A DNA stretch of 64,000 nt from Phlyctochytrium arcticum (GCA_025602905.1 JAHLKI010000003.1:186001-250000); one strand, 5' to 3'. Counted from the stretch's first letter, positions 1 to 13,264 are shown. The notes: generated by a model not told the origin, from the sequence alone. A program made the numbers and translations.

Positions 1-2077
1 CATCAGCGCACGATTGCGCAAATGATCATTCGCCAAAAGAGAGGTATTCACGAAATGGACGGACTCTTCAACTAGGAAACCAGTTTCTTGCGCAACCTAA
101 ACAACCCAGCCAAAATGAGTAATCGAGTGTATGGGATCTTACGGAAATGCTTACCTTGAAAAGGATAAATGCCCCTCCACTAAAGGAGGAAAGCAGAGTT
201 GCACCAACAATCATGGCAGAGAGAAGCCCGTTCATGTTGCGCTTGAACCACCGGAGTAGCTTGCGAGCACAATAGTCCAGGGAATACTGTGCCCCTCGAT
301 GAAGAGCTCGGAAAAGACAATTCATCCGATTGATGGCAGTGGTTGAGCTAGACACTTTCCCATGCCGCCTGGCAGCCTTGGTTGCCTCCTGACCTTCGCG
401 CTTTTTACGTAGAATCCGACCAATCAAATGTTCAAAAACATGTATTCCAATCCCCGCAGCTAGGCCCAGGCCACATTGGGTAAGCCACCATATTGTTGCT
501 TCTCTTTCCTCACAAGCTTTACGTATAATTACAAAGCGCATGACCCAGACCATCAGGACCTGAAGATACTGAGGCCCACGAGAAATGGTAGACGAGTTGT
601 CCATTCGCTGGAATCGAGGGCTAACGCCAAGTGCTACCGGGAGTGTTTGGGAAAAAGAACGCTTTCGAAGATATGAAAGGTCACGACCAGGAAAGCGACG
701 TGAGGCGGGTACTCGGGAAGCGGGATGGAATCGTGATTTGAGGGAGCGGGGAGTAGTACGGGGAGGATGCATAGATGGGACACCATGAGTGGTCGAGGAA
801 CGGTTCGAAAGGACGCTGCGTGGGATGTCGCTTTCCGTCGTTTGGGTAGAGATTGATAGAGAGGGTGAGTCAGAACTTCTTGATGGACAGAAGGGTTCAT
901 CGATGCTGGCAAACTTTCCAGTGCGATTCGACCGGTTGCCCGTGTTGAAATCTGATTCGGTATGAGTAACCTTCTCGACCCCTTCCTCTGCCCAGCCATC
1001 TTCCTCATTTTCTGAGCCAAGAAGCATCATACTAGAGAACTCTCGTGAAAGTCTAGCAAATGGCTCCAATATAGGCGTATCGTCGCCTGCCGAGTGAATG
1101 GAGGAGGATGATGAGGCGAGGGAGGACACGGATGCTGATGATAGTGATGTGATGGATGAGCGCGTCGAGGTAGGGAGTTTGGATGGGGTTGGTGTGGCTT
1201 GTGGATCGGCGGCTGGTGGCGAGGGACTGTCGAGCACCTGTGCGGGAGATTGAGTGCGCCGGCGGCGTCGCCGACGCATGGCAGATTTGCTCGGTGTCTC
1301 AATCGCAAGCTTGGGAAGAGCTGACCGATCCACACTCTTTAAAGGCGAAGGCGTACGTGCTTCCTGTATGGGAATGTCGCGTCCCCCTTTTGCAGGACTG
1401 GCAGCAGCAGGAGAACTGGAAGGTAGCGAGCTTATTAGAGTGATTGGAACAGGCTTCGCCTTTGGCGGTAGCTCTTTTGTGACTTGTAGGGGGCTTGGTT
1501 GAAGTTTTACTCGAGCACTAAAGATTTGCCGAATTAAACGGGTATAGACCAAGAAAGTAGCAACTAAAATATGCCAAATAGGTCCCAGTAATGTCTAAAT
1601 TTTTGACTGTCAATACGGAGGAGATTTGAAAATGTGATCTTACTCACCTTTATTGGTGTCACTGCAATGAACCAAGCAAGCCGGCGCCAGCGAATAGCGG
1701 GCCGATTCAGACCTCCTCGAGCCCATCGAATGTCATCATCAGGATCTGGAAGGTCATTTCGAAGCCCGGCCGCGAGTGTTAGCTTTGAGTCATGAAGTGG
1801 GACAGAGAGAAGAGCGGCGTAAAGCAGGGGATTAAAGTATGGTCGGATAAGTACTAAGAAGAACCATTAGCCCAGTGTATGCATCCGTATGCATCAATTG
1901 TTCACACGTACCATAATTTAGGTATATTAGACCGAGCGTGCCGATTCCTAGGCACCACACTGTAAAAGTCACGACCGCTTCTCGAGTTTGAGACGTCCTA
2001 TGAGCCTTGTTGGTGACAGCCTGCGCTGCCGAAGTTGCCGTTCCACCAGTTGGTCCCATCATAGATGAATGTAGCAT
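1..2077 (-). CDS. TMEM245-like multi-pass membrane protein (3' end beyond window)
   Basis: Spliced minus-strand gene with at least four exons. It starts at ATG 2077. Donors near 1910, 1648 and 154 join reading frames cleanly, and the last visible exon (96-1) reads VAQETGFLVEESVHF and runs off the window. A short N-terminal part precedes a membrane segment (TVWCLGIGTLGLIYL), then a second hydrophobic stretch with PYFNPLLYAALLSVPLH, a long Ser/Pro-rich low-complexity loop, and further membrane segments near 430-500 and 180-230. The pattern (paired early membrane helices, a 'PLLYAALLSVPLH' turn, a loop, then an amphipathic helix) resembles the TMEM245 family, related to AI-2E-type transporters. 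Function in fungi is not established. The fold assignment is inference from pattern; membrane topology is directly visible. Confidence 0.55.
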
Positions 2078-2801
2078 GGACCGCTAATCACATAGGTAAA
2101 CACCGATTCGGGTCAGGATTCGCGTTGAGTTGGTGCCAAATTCGCAGCTGGTGTCAAGTAGGAAAGCCGTGGCTGTTTTCTGGTGAAGGTTACGATCGCA
2201 TTCTCCGAATGGGGATATTGTTCCTTATGCTCATTTCACGCCCCAAACACCCACAATTCCAGTGATTGTAAACACAATTTCGCCGCCAAAAACACTCCTG
2301 CGGAAGATGCTTGTGACGTGAGGGCCTTTGCCACCGCTTGCCACCGCGTTCTCACGTGCAGCTGATTATGTAATGTTCGGAGTTCAAAAAATGTGGCCAA
2401 AAATAGGATGTTCTAAACCTCCTTGCCGCACTCCACTGGTGCGGCCAACAGAAGTACCCAGTCACAGTCACTGCTTATTGAATTTCCTTTCCTCCGCAAA
2501 CAAGGTTCTGAGTGGAAGCTTAAATCCTCGCTCCGGAAGGAACACCTCAAGGACATTCTATACTGTTCGGAAAACGCCAACGACAACTGTTTCGCAATCC
2601 ACTGAACCGACTTGTATCGTCCCAACAAAGTGCTATACTCTCTGAGATCAGAGAGTACCATACAAAATTCTTTCCTTGCTGAACACCCCATTTGGACAAC
2701 GGATCCATTCTCCACCAAAATTTGAATCGTATCGAACACTCACTCAGGGGGCCATCTCGAGTCCTCTGGCTCCACTGCTTTCCACCATTCCCGTTACTAA
2801 A
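2078..2801. promoter_or_regulatory. Divergent intergenic region
   Basis: This stretch separates two divergently transcribed genes, the TMEM245-like gene (minus) and the carboxypeptidase gene (plus), so it should hold both promoters. A CACGTG E-box-type palindrome is present near 2353. I see no convincing coding exon or RNA gene here. Confidence 0.4.
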
Positions 2802-5800
2802 ATGTCGGCCACGGGCAGTGGCAGTGGCAAGGCCAAGAAATCGGTCAAAACGACCAGAAAGAAGAAACTTGCTAGGAAAGCTGTTTCAATGCCGGATCTA
2901 GGTCCGGATCGTCCTGATCGACCGGATCGGAAAGTCGGGCTACCCAAGATGTAAGTCCACGCGGGGAACAGTTGCCGATAACTCCACGATCTGATTCCAG
3001 CGTTAGATCAACAAGGATACGGGAAAGTCAACCCATGATTCTCACATCCCCGACTTGTTTGGCCATTCTCGAGCAACTCCACGAACTTGTCAGTGGTCCA
3101 TGGTCAAGCTCTGCATTCCTTCCACTTTCTCCATCGGTCTCAGGAGCATCATCAACGGCCTCTCCCCCACATCCCACCCGAGTTGCAGCATCCTCGACCC
3201 CGCCTCTCACACGAGCACGTTCCGTTAGCTCGGCCTCTTCTACGTCGTCATCATCCTCATCCCCCCGGTCGTCATCCTCCTCGTCTTCTTCATCCCGCCG
3301 AGATGCTTCCCTCACGAAAAGGCAAAGTAGCGAATGTAGTTTGCCAGATCTCGAGATGCGCGCCGGTGATGTCAAAATAGGCACTTCTTTGCTGTCCGGC
3401 TCTCCTATTTCTGCATCAGCCCCATCCTTGTTACAACCAACCAAAGATGTGTTGAAGGATGGAACGCGGGCGTCATCTGGAGACTCCTATCACTTTCAAG
3501 TTAGCACTATTACAAACGCTGCGCCTTCCATATTTGCGCAAACAACAGGAAAACCTCCACCAGCCGCACCAGTGTCAGCATCGTTTTCGACCTCTGCTAC
3601 ACATCCAGTAACGCTAGACGTAAGGAGGAAAATAGGCAAGTATATACTGGCCCTGAAACGCGTATTGGACAAAGATGGAAGCAGCGTCGGTATGTTTAGA
3701 CTCGCATCGTGCCCGCCAAGACTCCAATTCACTGTTGTAAAACAGACTCTCAAGCACAGAAGATTCTCTTCTCCAAGTCTACACCAAACATTGCGGTTCT
3801 GATCAAATGCCTGAGGGTAAGGAGGTTCCGGCTGTCAAAATGAACGTGCTCCTCATCGCGATTTACCAGATTCCCGACCCGGATATCCCTGCGCTGGCTA
3901 CTCATCTCCTCACCCGCTTCAGTACAACCTCTGAGTCCAACGCGTCCAACCTGGCCATAATGGCACGCAAGGGTCTCAGTGCTGCATGTGTGAAATGTCT
4001 GCAAAACTTGGTGGAAATGAAGATGGAGCGCGATGAAATGTTTGTGGGCGTTCTAGGGCTGGTAGGAAAAGTAGCGAAGTACGGTAGGTGCAAGACCTAT
4101 CGCTTCGTTGTTGAAATTATGAGCCTCATATTGTGGTCGGAACCTCTTTGTAGATCCAAAGTTACCACTGCTGGCACGGTATGTGACCAGTTATAACTTT
4201 GTTTGCTGTGGGAAAATCTCATGCTTTCCATCAAAAGCCTACATGACTCAGTTCCACCAACCTTGCACCTTCTGCGGAGATGGCATGAGCAAAAACAATA
4301 CAGCTACCTCACTGTCGGACTTCAAGCATTGCGCGTGTTTAGCAAAAATGGTACGAATTTTTTTATAACCTGCTTACATTGATTTACCGACATGACTGTC
4401 TCTAGAAAATAATATGGGCACAATGCTCAAGCTAGAAGTCGTACAGTTCCTAACCGTCTTGCTAAAAGTTCACCCAAAGGTAGAGGTGGTGGAACTGCTT
4501 GGGATTTTGGTTAAAACCAGTAAGTTGGGGATTGATGGGTATTTTAGTATTTGGTTGACGAATGTTCCGCAGACTCAGCCACGCACTGCTCCATTCCAGT
4601 CACGTACTTGCTCGCTCTTCTCTCAAGCGGACCAGACCCGGTGCAGCGCGCTGTTTGCAAAGTACTGAAGGTTTTGCTTGAAACTGACGAAGGCCGACAA
4701 AAGTTTGTGGATGCGGGTGGGGTCAAAACGGTGATGGAGACCCTGGACTCACTTTCCGCAGCTGGAAACAATGGAGGGGGTAAAGTTTTTCTCAATTTCG
4801 CAGAAGTAGCAAAAGAAATAACACGTTTGCGTGCAGCATCCGAAATGACCGCGAGTGTGCCCCCGTCAACAGGACCGAATACGTTGTTCAATTTCCTTCT
4901 CACGCTTCTTCGCAGCGCAATCTCTCGCACTGATCTCCCATTCATCTCCCAGTACACCACTCTCAAATTTCCTCTCCCATCTCCCGTTGCTTCCTTCTCA
5001 ACCTTGGATCTTATTCCACCTTCTCCATTGACAGCACCTTCATCCACCACCCGCGCCGCACTGGGATCGCCGGACGATGTGACCCATCTCTTTCCCGAAA
5101 ACGATCTGCTGTCAGGGTTACCGACTCCAACCCAGGCTCTTCCAGCCACTATCCAAGTGCGACATGTCCAACCGATCGTGCGTCATTTCGGGCTCGCAAA
5201 TCGGTGGAGTGAGGCGCCGGAACCCCTCGGAAAGAAAGTGGGGCCACGTAAAGTGGTTGTTGTGGATGAACTCAAGAAGGTAGGAGAGGCTGGCGAAGTC
5301 GTTTACGAAGTTGGACGTGGACCATGCGGCTCTGATCGGTGAGTTTAGCCGCTATGAGCGTGTTCAAACTCATTAGTTCTAACTGATATCTATTAGAACT
5401 GCGCTGATTTTTGACTCTCGATTCGAAAGTGGAAACTTGCAAATGGCTATCAAGATTGGCGACTTTGAGTATGACCTCGTCCTTCAAAGCGACATCAACA
5501 GTCCGGCTGGTAAACACAATCAGGTTAGCCTTGTATCTCACTGTGGCTCACGGCAATCTTCTAAGAAGGGGCATAGTGGTTCTATTTTTCGGTTCAAAAC
5601 ATGATCTCGGGTCAGCCGTATACGTTCAACATTGTCAACATGAGCAAACCCAACAGCCAGTTTAATCAGGGTATGCAGCCAGTCATGTTTTCCATGGCTG
5701 AGGGACTATGGCGGCGAGTTGGACGCGATGTTTGCTACTACAAGTGAGATACTGACTGACAGAGAGACTTTCATGGTACATTAGCTAACCATCTCAACAG

Positions 5801-7517
5801 AAATCACTATCGCAAACCAACCACGGATTCTGCCACGAATGCGCCGGGCGGGTCGTCAACCCCAGCATCGAAGGAGAAAGATGGTGGCTCTGCGGCGCAG
5901 AATTATGCAACTTTGACGGTCAACTATACGTTTCCAGCTGAGGATGACACGTGCTTGATCGCGTACCACTACCCATATACATACTCTGATTTACAGGTAA
6001 GCAGCATGACATTATTCGAAAGCTTGCAGTCATCCTAATCCAGACCGTAGCGAATGCTATTTCAACACCAGCTGGATAAATCGTTTGGAGAGCGATGCCG
6101 CCGGCAGACTTTGTGCAAGACGCTCGGTGGCAACGAAGTTGCTCTGCTGACTATCACGGATTTCACACCAGGTAACGTGCGTTGCGGCGATGCAGTTCCA
6201 CCGTAGATTTTGCCGCTAAAGCCGCTCGAGTAGCTTCTACGTCCGTATGCCCCGTCCGCGATCGGATGTATGTTTTCCTTAGCGCTCGGGTGAGTCTTAA
6301 GCATTCGCGCACTAGTCTAATAAGCCGATCAAGTTCTGACCTGTTCTTTCAATAAGGTACATCCTGGCGAATCCAACTCTTCCCATATCATGCATGGGCT
6401 GCTTTCGTACCTCCTTTCCTCCACCTCTGATACAGCCGTCTTCCTTCGTCAACACTGCATTTTTAAGATTGTGCCTATGCTCAATCCTGACGGTGTTGTC
6501 AATGGTAGTCATCGATGTTCATTAGCTGGGGTGGACCTCAATCGCCAATGGCGCACCCCGGATAAAGTTCTATGCCCAGAAATATGGTGGACGAAACGAA
6601 TCTGGAAAGCTGTGTGCGAAACACCCTGGACAGATGTTTCAAGTATCTTGGAATCTATGGCACTACCACCTCCGGCTCCTCCATCAACTCCTACTGGCAG
6701 TCGCCGTGTAGCCATGAACGGATCTTGTGACAAGGGCGTTGCACCGCAAGCGATGCCTTCAAGGGCTTCCACACCCCCTCAATCGTCGGGACGAAAGGTC
6801 CTCCTTGCCTGCGATTTCCATGGTCATTCCCGCAAAAAGTCCACCTTTCTGTTCACTTGTTTGGGTATGCCCTCTGCAAACGCTTCCAATGACCTGCAGT
6901 CTGCGCAGCAAGCAAATCAGCAGCAACCGCAGCAATCACAAAGTCTGGGCATTAACATGACCAGCGGCTCGCAGACGTCCTGGTTTTCCCCCAACCCGTC
7001 CCTTACAACCACTAATGCCTCCTTCAGTTCTGCTTCTGGCTCATCACAAAGTGTCTCGTCCTCACCACTCAGTTCCGCTCCTCATCCCAACCTCTTTCCC
7101 AGCCTTCTAGCGAGCTTCTCCCCCATTTTCGACCCGTCCCAGACCACGCATACCATCACCCCAGCGAAAGAGTCAACTGCGCGCGCAGTCCTTCACCGTG
7201 AACTCGGAATCTACCATGCTTACACGTTTGAGTCAAGTTACTGTGGCTCGGACGTAGGAGCATATCCCTCCCATTCAAATGGAGAAAGCCTCGGGCGCGA
7301 TAACGTTGCGGGAAAAGGTTTTCAATTCCGAGGGAAGGAGTTGCGCGAAGCTGGCGTTGATTTCGTGCGCAGCTTAAAAGTTTTGGCAGAGGGTGAAGTG
7401 GCTGCTGCTGGATTGGCATCAGGTGCCCAGACAGCAACGAGTTCTGCTGGAATCGGAGCTTGCGGCAACAGCTCCATAGCAAATTCAACTGTAGGTGGAT
7501 TGGCCAGTAGAGCATGA
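2802..7517 (+). CDS. Cytosolic carboxypeptidase, M14D family (tubulin deglutamylase type)
   Basis: Multi-exon gene; ATG 2802 opens a basic N-terminus ([13 protein letters not shown]). The first part is Ser-rich, followed by armadillo/HEAT-like helices spread over exons at about 3730-4800, as in the CCP1/Nna1 (AGTPBP1) group. Next comes the conserved N-domain of the family ([14 protein letters not shown], then WFYFSVQNM). The M14 zinc site is intact: HPGE at about 6360-6371 directly after an intron, [20 protein letters not shown] near 6485, DFHGHS near 6820, and the catalytic glutamate in YTFESSYCG near 7230. A long Gln/Ser-rich insertion separates the last two blocks. These enzymes remove glutamates from tubulin tails and other proteins in the cytosol and axoneme. 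With ARMC3 and a Pierce1-like gene nearby, a flagellar role fits. Exon ends in the middle are approximate. Confidence 0.88.
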
Positions 7518-7758
7518 TATAGATTCGTCCACCCATTACAGAGTGTAGATACAATAGTTACGTACTGATACAATAGTGAGATTCTGTCACGTTCCGCAGC
7601 AGGCGGACCAATAGTTTCTTTGATAACAAACCAGAATACAGATTTTGGCAATAATTACAGAAAAGGTAAAAGTTAGTAAGATAGTACGTATATGCACAAT
7701 GTCCTCAAAAAAGTTAGGAACAGTCAATATCCAGAATTGGTTGAACATTTGGCTTTTT

Positions 7759-9113
7759 TTACGCCGTGATGGTATTTTCAGGTGAATTACTTGGTCGGTT
7801 TCCAACCGCCACAACCCCCTTTCTTACAGACTCGCGCATCTCCCACACTTGTCGACGGTCGTCTTCGCTTAGTCCTTCGCGGGCAGTGGGTGATGTCAGC
7901 AAAAGGTCAAGATAGGAGACGGTGGATGCATCTGGGGCAGTGAGAATGTAGGAAGGGGGCCGAGGAGGAGAAGCCATGCCGGAACTGGAAGAATTGCGGG
8001 ATAGTGTCGGGAGAGTGTCTGTTTGTGGGGGCGGATGGGGTGGTACATTGATATCTGTAGGGAACGTCTTTGGAATTCATACTCCAACAGTACAACGACC
8101 ACGTTTAATTTACCTCTTCGCCGTGCATACCGGAAATGGTACTCCTCATGTTTTAATTCGGGGTTTTCCTCGAGTTCGGATATTCTCGATGGGCTGGTCG
8201 ACTCAGGAAGAGGCGAGTCGGCAGATGGAGAGCAATAGGAATTGCGAAGGGGCGCGGTGGTTTCAAAGCGGACCTGTTTGATCGTGCCGCTTGCATTTCT
8301 CCTCAGGGCTCCGATCGGAGGGTCCGAAATGGGAGATCGACTGGGAATCACCAGCACAGGCTCTGTGACTGCGCGCTGAAGCAGGATGGAGCGAGGGGCG
8401 GCTATTGTAGAGGGTCGAAATGTCGGGGAGGGAGCCGGTATTTCTGGTTCAGAGGATGACTTAGAAGGATTTGGGATATCGAGCGATGTTTCTAGATTTG
8501 AATGTTGTGCCGGCTGTGCTGGCACTGCTTCGGCAATGGTAGGCAAACATCTTCCGCTGAAGCTAGATGTATCCGAGCAACTGTCACCATACTCCGGTGT
8601 TGGGGGCCTCAGGTTTTGAGGCAAAAGTTGAGAATTCTGCGGTATAGATTCTTCTCCAATTGTTTCATACACAACAGGCGGGGCATGTGGTTTGCTGTCG
8701 AGTCCATTGCTTCTCAATTCAGAGTGCTCCCCGCCATTATCGGAATCCGGCACATCCAAAGTTTCCCAACTTTTCCATAAGGATGTAGCTGAGCCAAGTG
8801 GTGGAGGAATCTTAGGAGGGGTCCCACGATCATCACAGTCGATTTGGATGTTAGTGAGTGAGTTGTGAGTTGGATGTGTCGGGGATTTTGATGAAGACGT
8901 GTGAGTCCAGCGATCTACTGTACAAGGTGATGTTGGCCCATATGAGGGTTTGCGGCGGCCTTCTCCCAGATGTATGACATGATGTTTGACCTCAAAACTG
9001 TCTTCTGTTTCCAGACTTGGATCTGTGTGGAAGGATGCACATGGCTCTAGTCCATTCCTACTCTTGTACTTGCCGCACCAGGGAAAACGAAAGAGCAGAC
9101 ACGAGGCAAACAT
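7759..9113 (-). CDS. Uncharacterised Ser/Pro-rich protein
   Basis: Starts at ATG 9113 (MFASCLLFRFPWCGKYKSR) and stops at 7759. One intron near 8050-8115 is supported by a GTAAAT donor and a CCTACAG acceptor that restores frame into INVPPHPPPQTDTLP. The protein is about 420 residues, mostly disordered, rich in Ser, Pro and Thr, with a short hydrophobic Cys-containing N-terminus that might act as a signal or anchor. The C-terminus has a predicted helix (EGLSEDDRRQVWEMRESVRKG). I do not recognise a family. It lies tail-to-tail with the carboxypeptidase gene, with about 240 bp between them. Confidence 0.6.
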
Positions 9114-9758
9114 AGTCGTGAAGGGTTTCGGCAAAGGATATGCTCTCTATAATACGAAGTCTTGAGGGATTGGTTTGCTTTTATGAGGTTGTTGATTAAT
9201 ATCTATGTTCACGCCATTGAACTCGTTGTGGCCGACTGATCTAGGAGCTTTGTGAGCCAGATACGATCTCCAAAGGGTTTCTTGTCTCTGCTTACCGGTT
9301 CTCTCTTTCTAAGACGCAATTCGGTTCTGACTGCAAGAGGACGACATGTCAGTAATTGGCAATCCCGACTTTTGGTCCTGGGACAGCTCCGCGCGATCCG
9401 CGACTTTTAGCCTTTTAGCGACGACCCATGATACGAAAATTCAAGCACCAAATTTACGGAGAACACTGTGCTGGAGATGAAGACTTTATTGAGATTGCTG
9501 GACGATACTCAAAACCCAATTAGTAGTGGTATCAAGGGTAGGTCTAAACAATGCTATAGCTATGCTGGATGGGATAGGGTGATCGTCCCGCGGTGGATGA
9601 CTTTGTTTCTTTCGTGGAGACAACGCTCAGTGATTGAAACAAAAAGTAAGTTTCGAACCATAACAGAACGTCCGTAAGGGAGGGAGGAAGAAATTGAAAT
9701 TGAGGTGCTGAAGGTATGTCGCTTGCTTGGTCTGCAGTGCAATGATGAATTTGAAAGA
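9114..9758. other. Intergenic region, nothing recognised
   Basis: Lies between the start of the Ser/Pro-rich gene and the stop of the SFT2 gene, both on the minus strand. Presumably holds the promoter of the former and the 3' region of the latter. Short open frames here have no recognisable motif and cross poorly ordered sequence; I call none of them. Confidence 0.4.
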
Positions 9759-10530
9759 TCATTTGCCGACGAGTCCGCTGCAAAATCGTTTTGCAAGATC
9801 GCGTGCGAATGGGACATAACTGAACGTGGGTCTCAGCAACACGAAATTTGAAATTTGAGAGTATGTAGAATGCGTACCTGAGAGAATACCACATAAGGGC
9901 CAAAAATTGTACCAAACAGCAGATCAAAACTAGTGGTATACTGCGAATCTAGATAGTGGATAAAATTTAGCTTTCAAAAAGGTAAATGAAGCATCGAGAC
10001 AGGCTTACGGTGAAGGCAACTACAAGCGTCAAAATCATCGCAGCAAGGAATACAATAGATGCGGTTAACCGAGTTGCGTCAAACATTTTCTACATCATAG
10101 TAGTTCATTAATCATAGATTCGCTGTTCAAATTTTCGCCATATCTTACCTTCAATTGTGACTTGAACCCAATGAGGAATCCAGTTGCCGCTAGCGAAACC
10201 AAATTACCCGCGGTGTAAAGGACGGCAAATCCAGCAACGGCACCCAGGGCAAGAAGAATGGTAGACTGTCCGAGGTTGTCAAGCTCTTGAACCAATAGGA
10301 TGGGTGCCCGTAAAGACTTACAAGGAGAGAAATGGCAAATCCGAGCACAAAACATATTCCAAAACCGTAGAAACGTTGTGTTCGGGTCAATTCAAAACCT
10401 CCACACATCTGTTCCAGAAGCACATCATTTCATTTTAGAATTCATTCAAAGTGGGGAAAAGTGCATAACCTACAGGATCCATACCCGACCCTTGCTGGGC
10501 CGTTTGCGACAAATAATCCGTAATGGCCAT
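9759..10530 (-). CDS. SFT2-domain vesicle transport protein
   Basis: Six-exon minus-strand gene. ATG 10530 starts MAITDYLSQTAQQGSG; the last exon reads SYVPFARDLAKRFCSGLV and stops at 9759-9761. Joined exons give four membrane helices in the SFT2 order: RFYGFGICFVLGFAISLL, LGAVAGFAVLYTAGNLVSL, TASIVFLAAMILTLVVAF and LVLICCLVQFLALMWYSL. The family signature is clear in FAVLYTAGN, FLIGFKSQLK, MFDATR and MWYSLSYVPFAR. SFT2 proteins are small Golgi membrane proteins implicated in fusion of endosome-derived vesicles with the late Golgi. All introns use GT...AG. Length is typical for the family. Confidence 0.9.
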
Positions 10531-10927
10531 GATGTTATGAAAATAATGGGTATTTGTTGTAGTTTCAGTGTTCGTAAGGGTAGAATCTTCTACTAGCTAG
10601 TCAACTCCGTTATTCCGATCGCCTGCTCTGAGTCGTGATTGCCGGTGATTGTCGGCCGAAATTGCTTTGAGCGAGACGGCCGCCCAGGCCGCCAGTCACT
10701 CTATTGTGGCTTGCATGTGCTGACCAAACAAGCTCCGAATCTTCCAGCGGAAACTCATGTGCTTCCAGCTCGACTGTGAGATGTATCAATACAACAGGGA
10801 GATCTCTGGGGCCAGCATCAAGCCTCCAACCTACTGAAGTCTAGATCTACTGCACTGTATTATGGGCCTGGATGCTAAATTTGCGCGATGCCATTGGGGT
10901 ATCTACCTACAGGTCCTCAAAGACACG
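10531..10927. other. Intergenic region, nothing recognised
   Basis: Separates the SFT2 start from the end of the downstream-oriented kinase gene; both are on the minus strand. It should contain the SFT2 promoter. GC-rich short repeats (GGCCGCC...GGCCGCC-like) near 10678-10692 are the only visible structure. No gene called. Confidence 0.35.
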
Positions 10928-11924
10928 TTACAGGTGTTCGGCAATAATGTCATCTAGATACGTAACCAGATTTGTGAGTCCTAGAACAGCTCCCTCGTCC
11001 GGGCCATCCTCAATATGGGAATGGGCAAAATCAATCAGCTTCGCGTGCACTTCGTACTTTTCTGCGGCCGTCTGCGCGTAGATGATGAGCACAGATGCAG
11101 CGTAAAGACGCACTGGCGACCTTTTCAGAGTATCCCGAATGAGAATCAACTTCTCGCGTAGTGATTCAAGCGCTGGAAGTGGAAGGATCTTGCCATCCGG
11201 TGATCCCGGAACAGTCAAGAACAGCTTCAAGCCCATCCCGACTTGATCATTCTTTAATTCTCGTCCGTAAGTCCGATCCTTTACCATATAGGTGCCTTGA
11301 GCAGAGTCCCACACTTTCATACCGCAAATGCGTAAGCCTGTGGCCCCACTTGTGGTGATGCGCGCTTGCTCCATCATCCGCTCTTGTTTCCCTACATCAG
11401 CCTCTGTACCGTACAAACGAGTACCAATTTTTATGTCGGCGATGGAAGGATTCGGGAGGGAGTCGGGAAGGAGATTCTCGATATCAATGGTGGCCGTCTT
11501 GTCCTATTGCCAATTAGTTTGTTTATTTGTCGTCTCTGGGGCGAAGGTCCAGTTGCCAACTTACATCTTGTGGCGAACCACCAAAAAACTTGGGAATGAT
11601 CCGTTTGAAGTCATCCAATTCTGGTCGCTCGCTGTTGGATACACTTTGATAAAATTCGAGCTCCTTCTTGGGACACACTTTGCGAAGTTTGCCTTCGGGA
11701 AGAGGTGTGATCAAACCAGCATGACCTGCGATTTGGTGACTATAGGCCGTAGAAGAAGGATCTCCTGGAGACACCTTCTCTGCGGGGTTAAGTGCAGAAA
11801 CCGCTGCTGTCATGTCTGTCGGGGTCTTGTCTTCGTGGATGGGGTTTGGGAAAGTTGATAGCCAAGATCGGTCAGGGATCGGGTCGCGAATGCAAGTCAG
11901 CGGCCGCTTGCGGTCATGAATCAT
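10928..11924 (-). CDS. Inositol polyphosphate multikinase family kinase
   Basis: Two exons joined across an intron at 11504-11564. ATG 11924, stop TAA at 10928-10930, about 311 residues, normal for the IPMK/Arg82 group. The signature PxxxDxKxG is present as PSIADIKIGTRLYG, and the second active-site motif as LIDFAHS followed by DGPDEGAVLGLTNL near the C-terminus. The N-terminal QIAGHAGLITPLPEGKLRK and EFYQSV blocks also match the family (the H-x-G region and the E-x-x-F-Y segment). These enzymes phosphorylate inositol phosphates (IP3 to IP4/IP5) in the cytosol and nucleus, and in fungi also affect transcription of arginine and phosphate genes. No key residue looks missing. Confidence 0.9.
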
Positions 11925-12167
11925 GATTTACGCCCAGCCAACACAAACCCGTCAGCACCTGGGGGCCCATACCATCATCTGCCAATTTCTACCACATACA
12001 ATTTGAGCGCCCCGGACATCGTGTTCGTCGTTCGATTCATGATCTACGATGCTAACGCGTGACAATACGTAAAATGCATATGCTCCAAGCCATACGCAGA
12101 TGAAGTGAAGGAATGTCTCTAATGATAATGTCCGTGCATACAGGAGTTCGAGGTCTATACATTCGGC

Positions 12168-13264
12168 CTAAAGATCCGTCTTGGGCCGTTTCCGAACAGT
12201 TGGGGGGGATGAGTCCGTAGGCTTGTGGAAAAAAGAATTACAAAGACATTGATAGATTTCGACATCTACGGGAAGGAAGACGCAAAACACGATGCGATCC
12301 ATATATTTCGCGTTATCCGATTCCAGAAGCCAGGACTGGACTGTACTGAGTGCTACGCGTGCAGCCGGTTCGTTGGGATACCTATGAACAAGGTTGATGA
12401 GCAAGTACGCAATAACGTACCGAAAACAAAGATCTGAACGACACATACCCATATATCCCCGTCGATATACATGGAAAAGCAATACTTCTGGCGCCGATGT
12501 CCTTCGCAATTTTCAAGCTGGATCGATAGCAACTGGCGAGAAGCAAAGACTTTTCCCCAACTGGGCCGACGGTGTGAATGATATGCTTGGCAGGTAAGTT
12601 ATGGCCCGCTGTAAGTTTTGCCTGACCCGTTGAGCAGCCCTTCAGTCCCCGGCACTCACGTAGAAGTGACGGCCCCGCAGCAGCATGGATGGCACCATCC
12701 ACTGGGATAAACAAACATGTCCAAAGTAAGTTACCACGAAACGTTGAGGCTCCGTCAAGGAGCACTTACCTCCTCCTCCACCTAGAAGGGACTTGTTGGC
12801 CGCATTTACGATAGCATCAACTTGAAGCTTTGTGATATCGCCCTTCCTAAAATGAGACAGCATAAACAAAGAGTAAACGTATTCAAAACGATTGGATATA
12901 CCTCCTACCATATCGATATCTTGCTGGGGAGGTCAATAACAGGCTCCTGATCAGTCGCTACCGGTGACAAAGGGGATGTTTTGGGTTGGTCTTTCACTGT
13001 CGGAGAGTTGCCATCTTGGCCGAGAGAATCGGAATCGTCGCTTTGAACCTCTTCCTCACAAGACGAGGATCTTTTGGCACCCAATGCTCCTGGCACCGTC
13101 GACGGAACAGGTTTTATTGCGCTTAATGGTGGAATATCCTCCAACGTTGTGACCGTCTTTGCTGTTGACGACATTGTTCTTCGGATAGGTTTGGGATTCC
13201 AAAACGCGTGGCAAAGAAAATGGGATGGAGCAACTCGCCTTCCAGCATTCAAAACGGCGATCAT
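12168..13264 (-). CDS. Macro-domain ADP-ribosyl hydrolase (MACROD type)
   Basis: Minus-strand gene with several short introns. ATG 13264 gives an Arg-rich, acid-free leader ([18 protein letters not shown]) that looks like a mitochondrial presequence; an alternative start at 13174 ([10 protein letters not shown]) would remove it. After an acidic linker the macro domain begins: [35 protein letters not shown] (across an intron), [23 protein letters not shown] and [12 protein letters not shown]. These are the ADP-ribose-binding loops of the MACROD1/2 and YmdB class, which remove mono-ADP-ribose from proteins and hydrolyse O-acetyl-ADP-ribose. The C-terminal tail KRPKTDL is basic. The stop is TAG at 12168. 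Mitochondrial location is inference from the leader. Confidence 0.88.

Noticed and set aside
68..1552. One long continuous open frame of 494 codons
   Set aside because: It runs through introns at both ends; splicing at 154 and 1592 gives better membrane-protein continuity, so only part is coding.
3028..3444. Minus-strand acidic open frame in the carboxypeptidase gene
   Set aside because: Reverse complement of a Ser-rich repeat (TCATCC runs); no homology.
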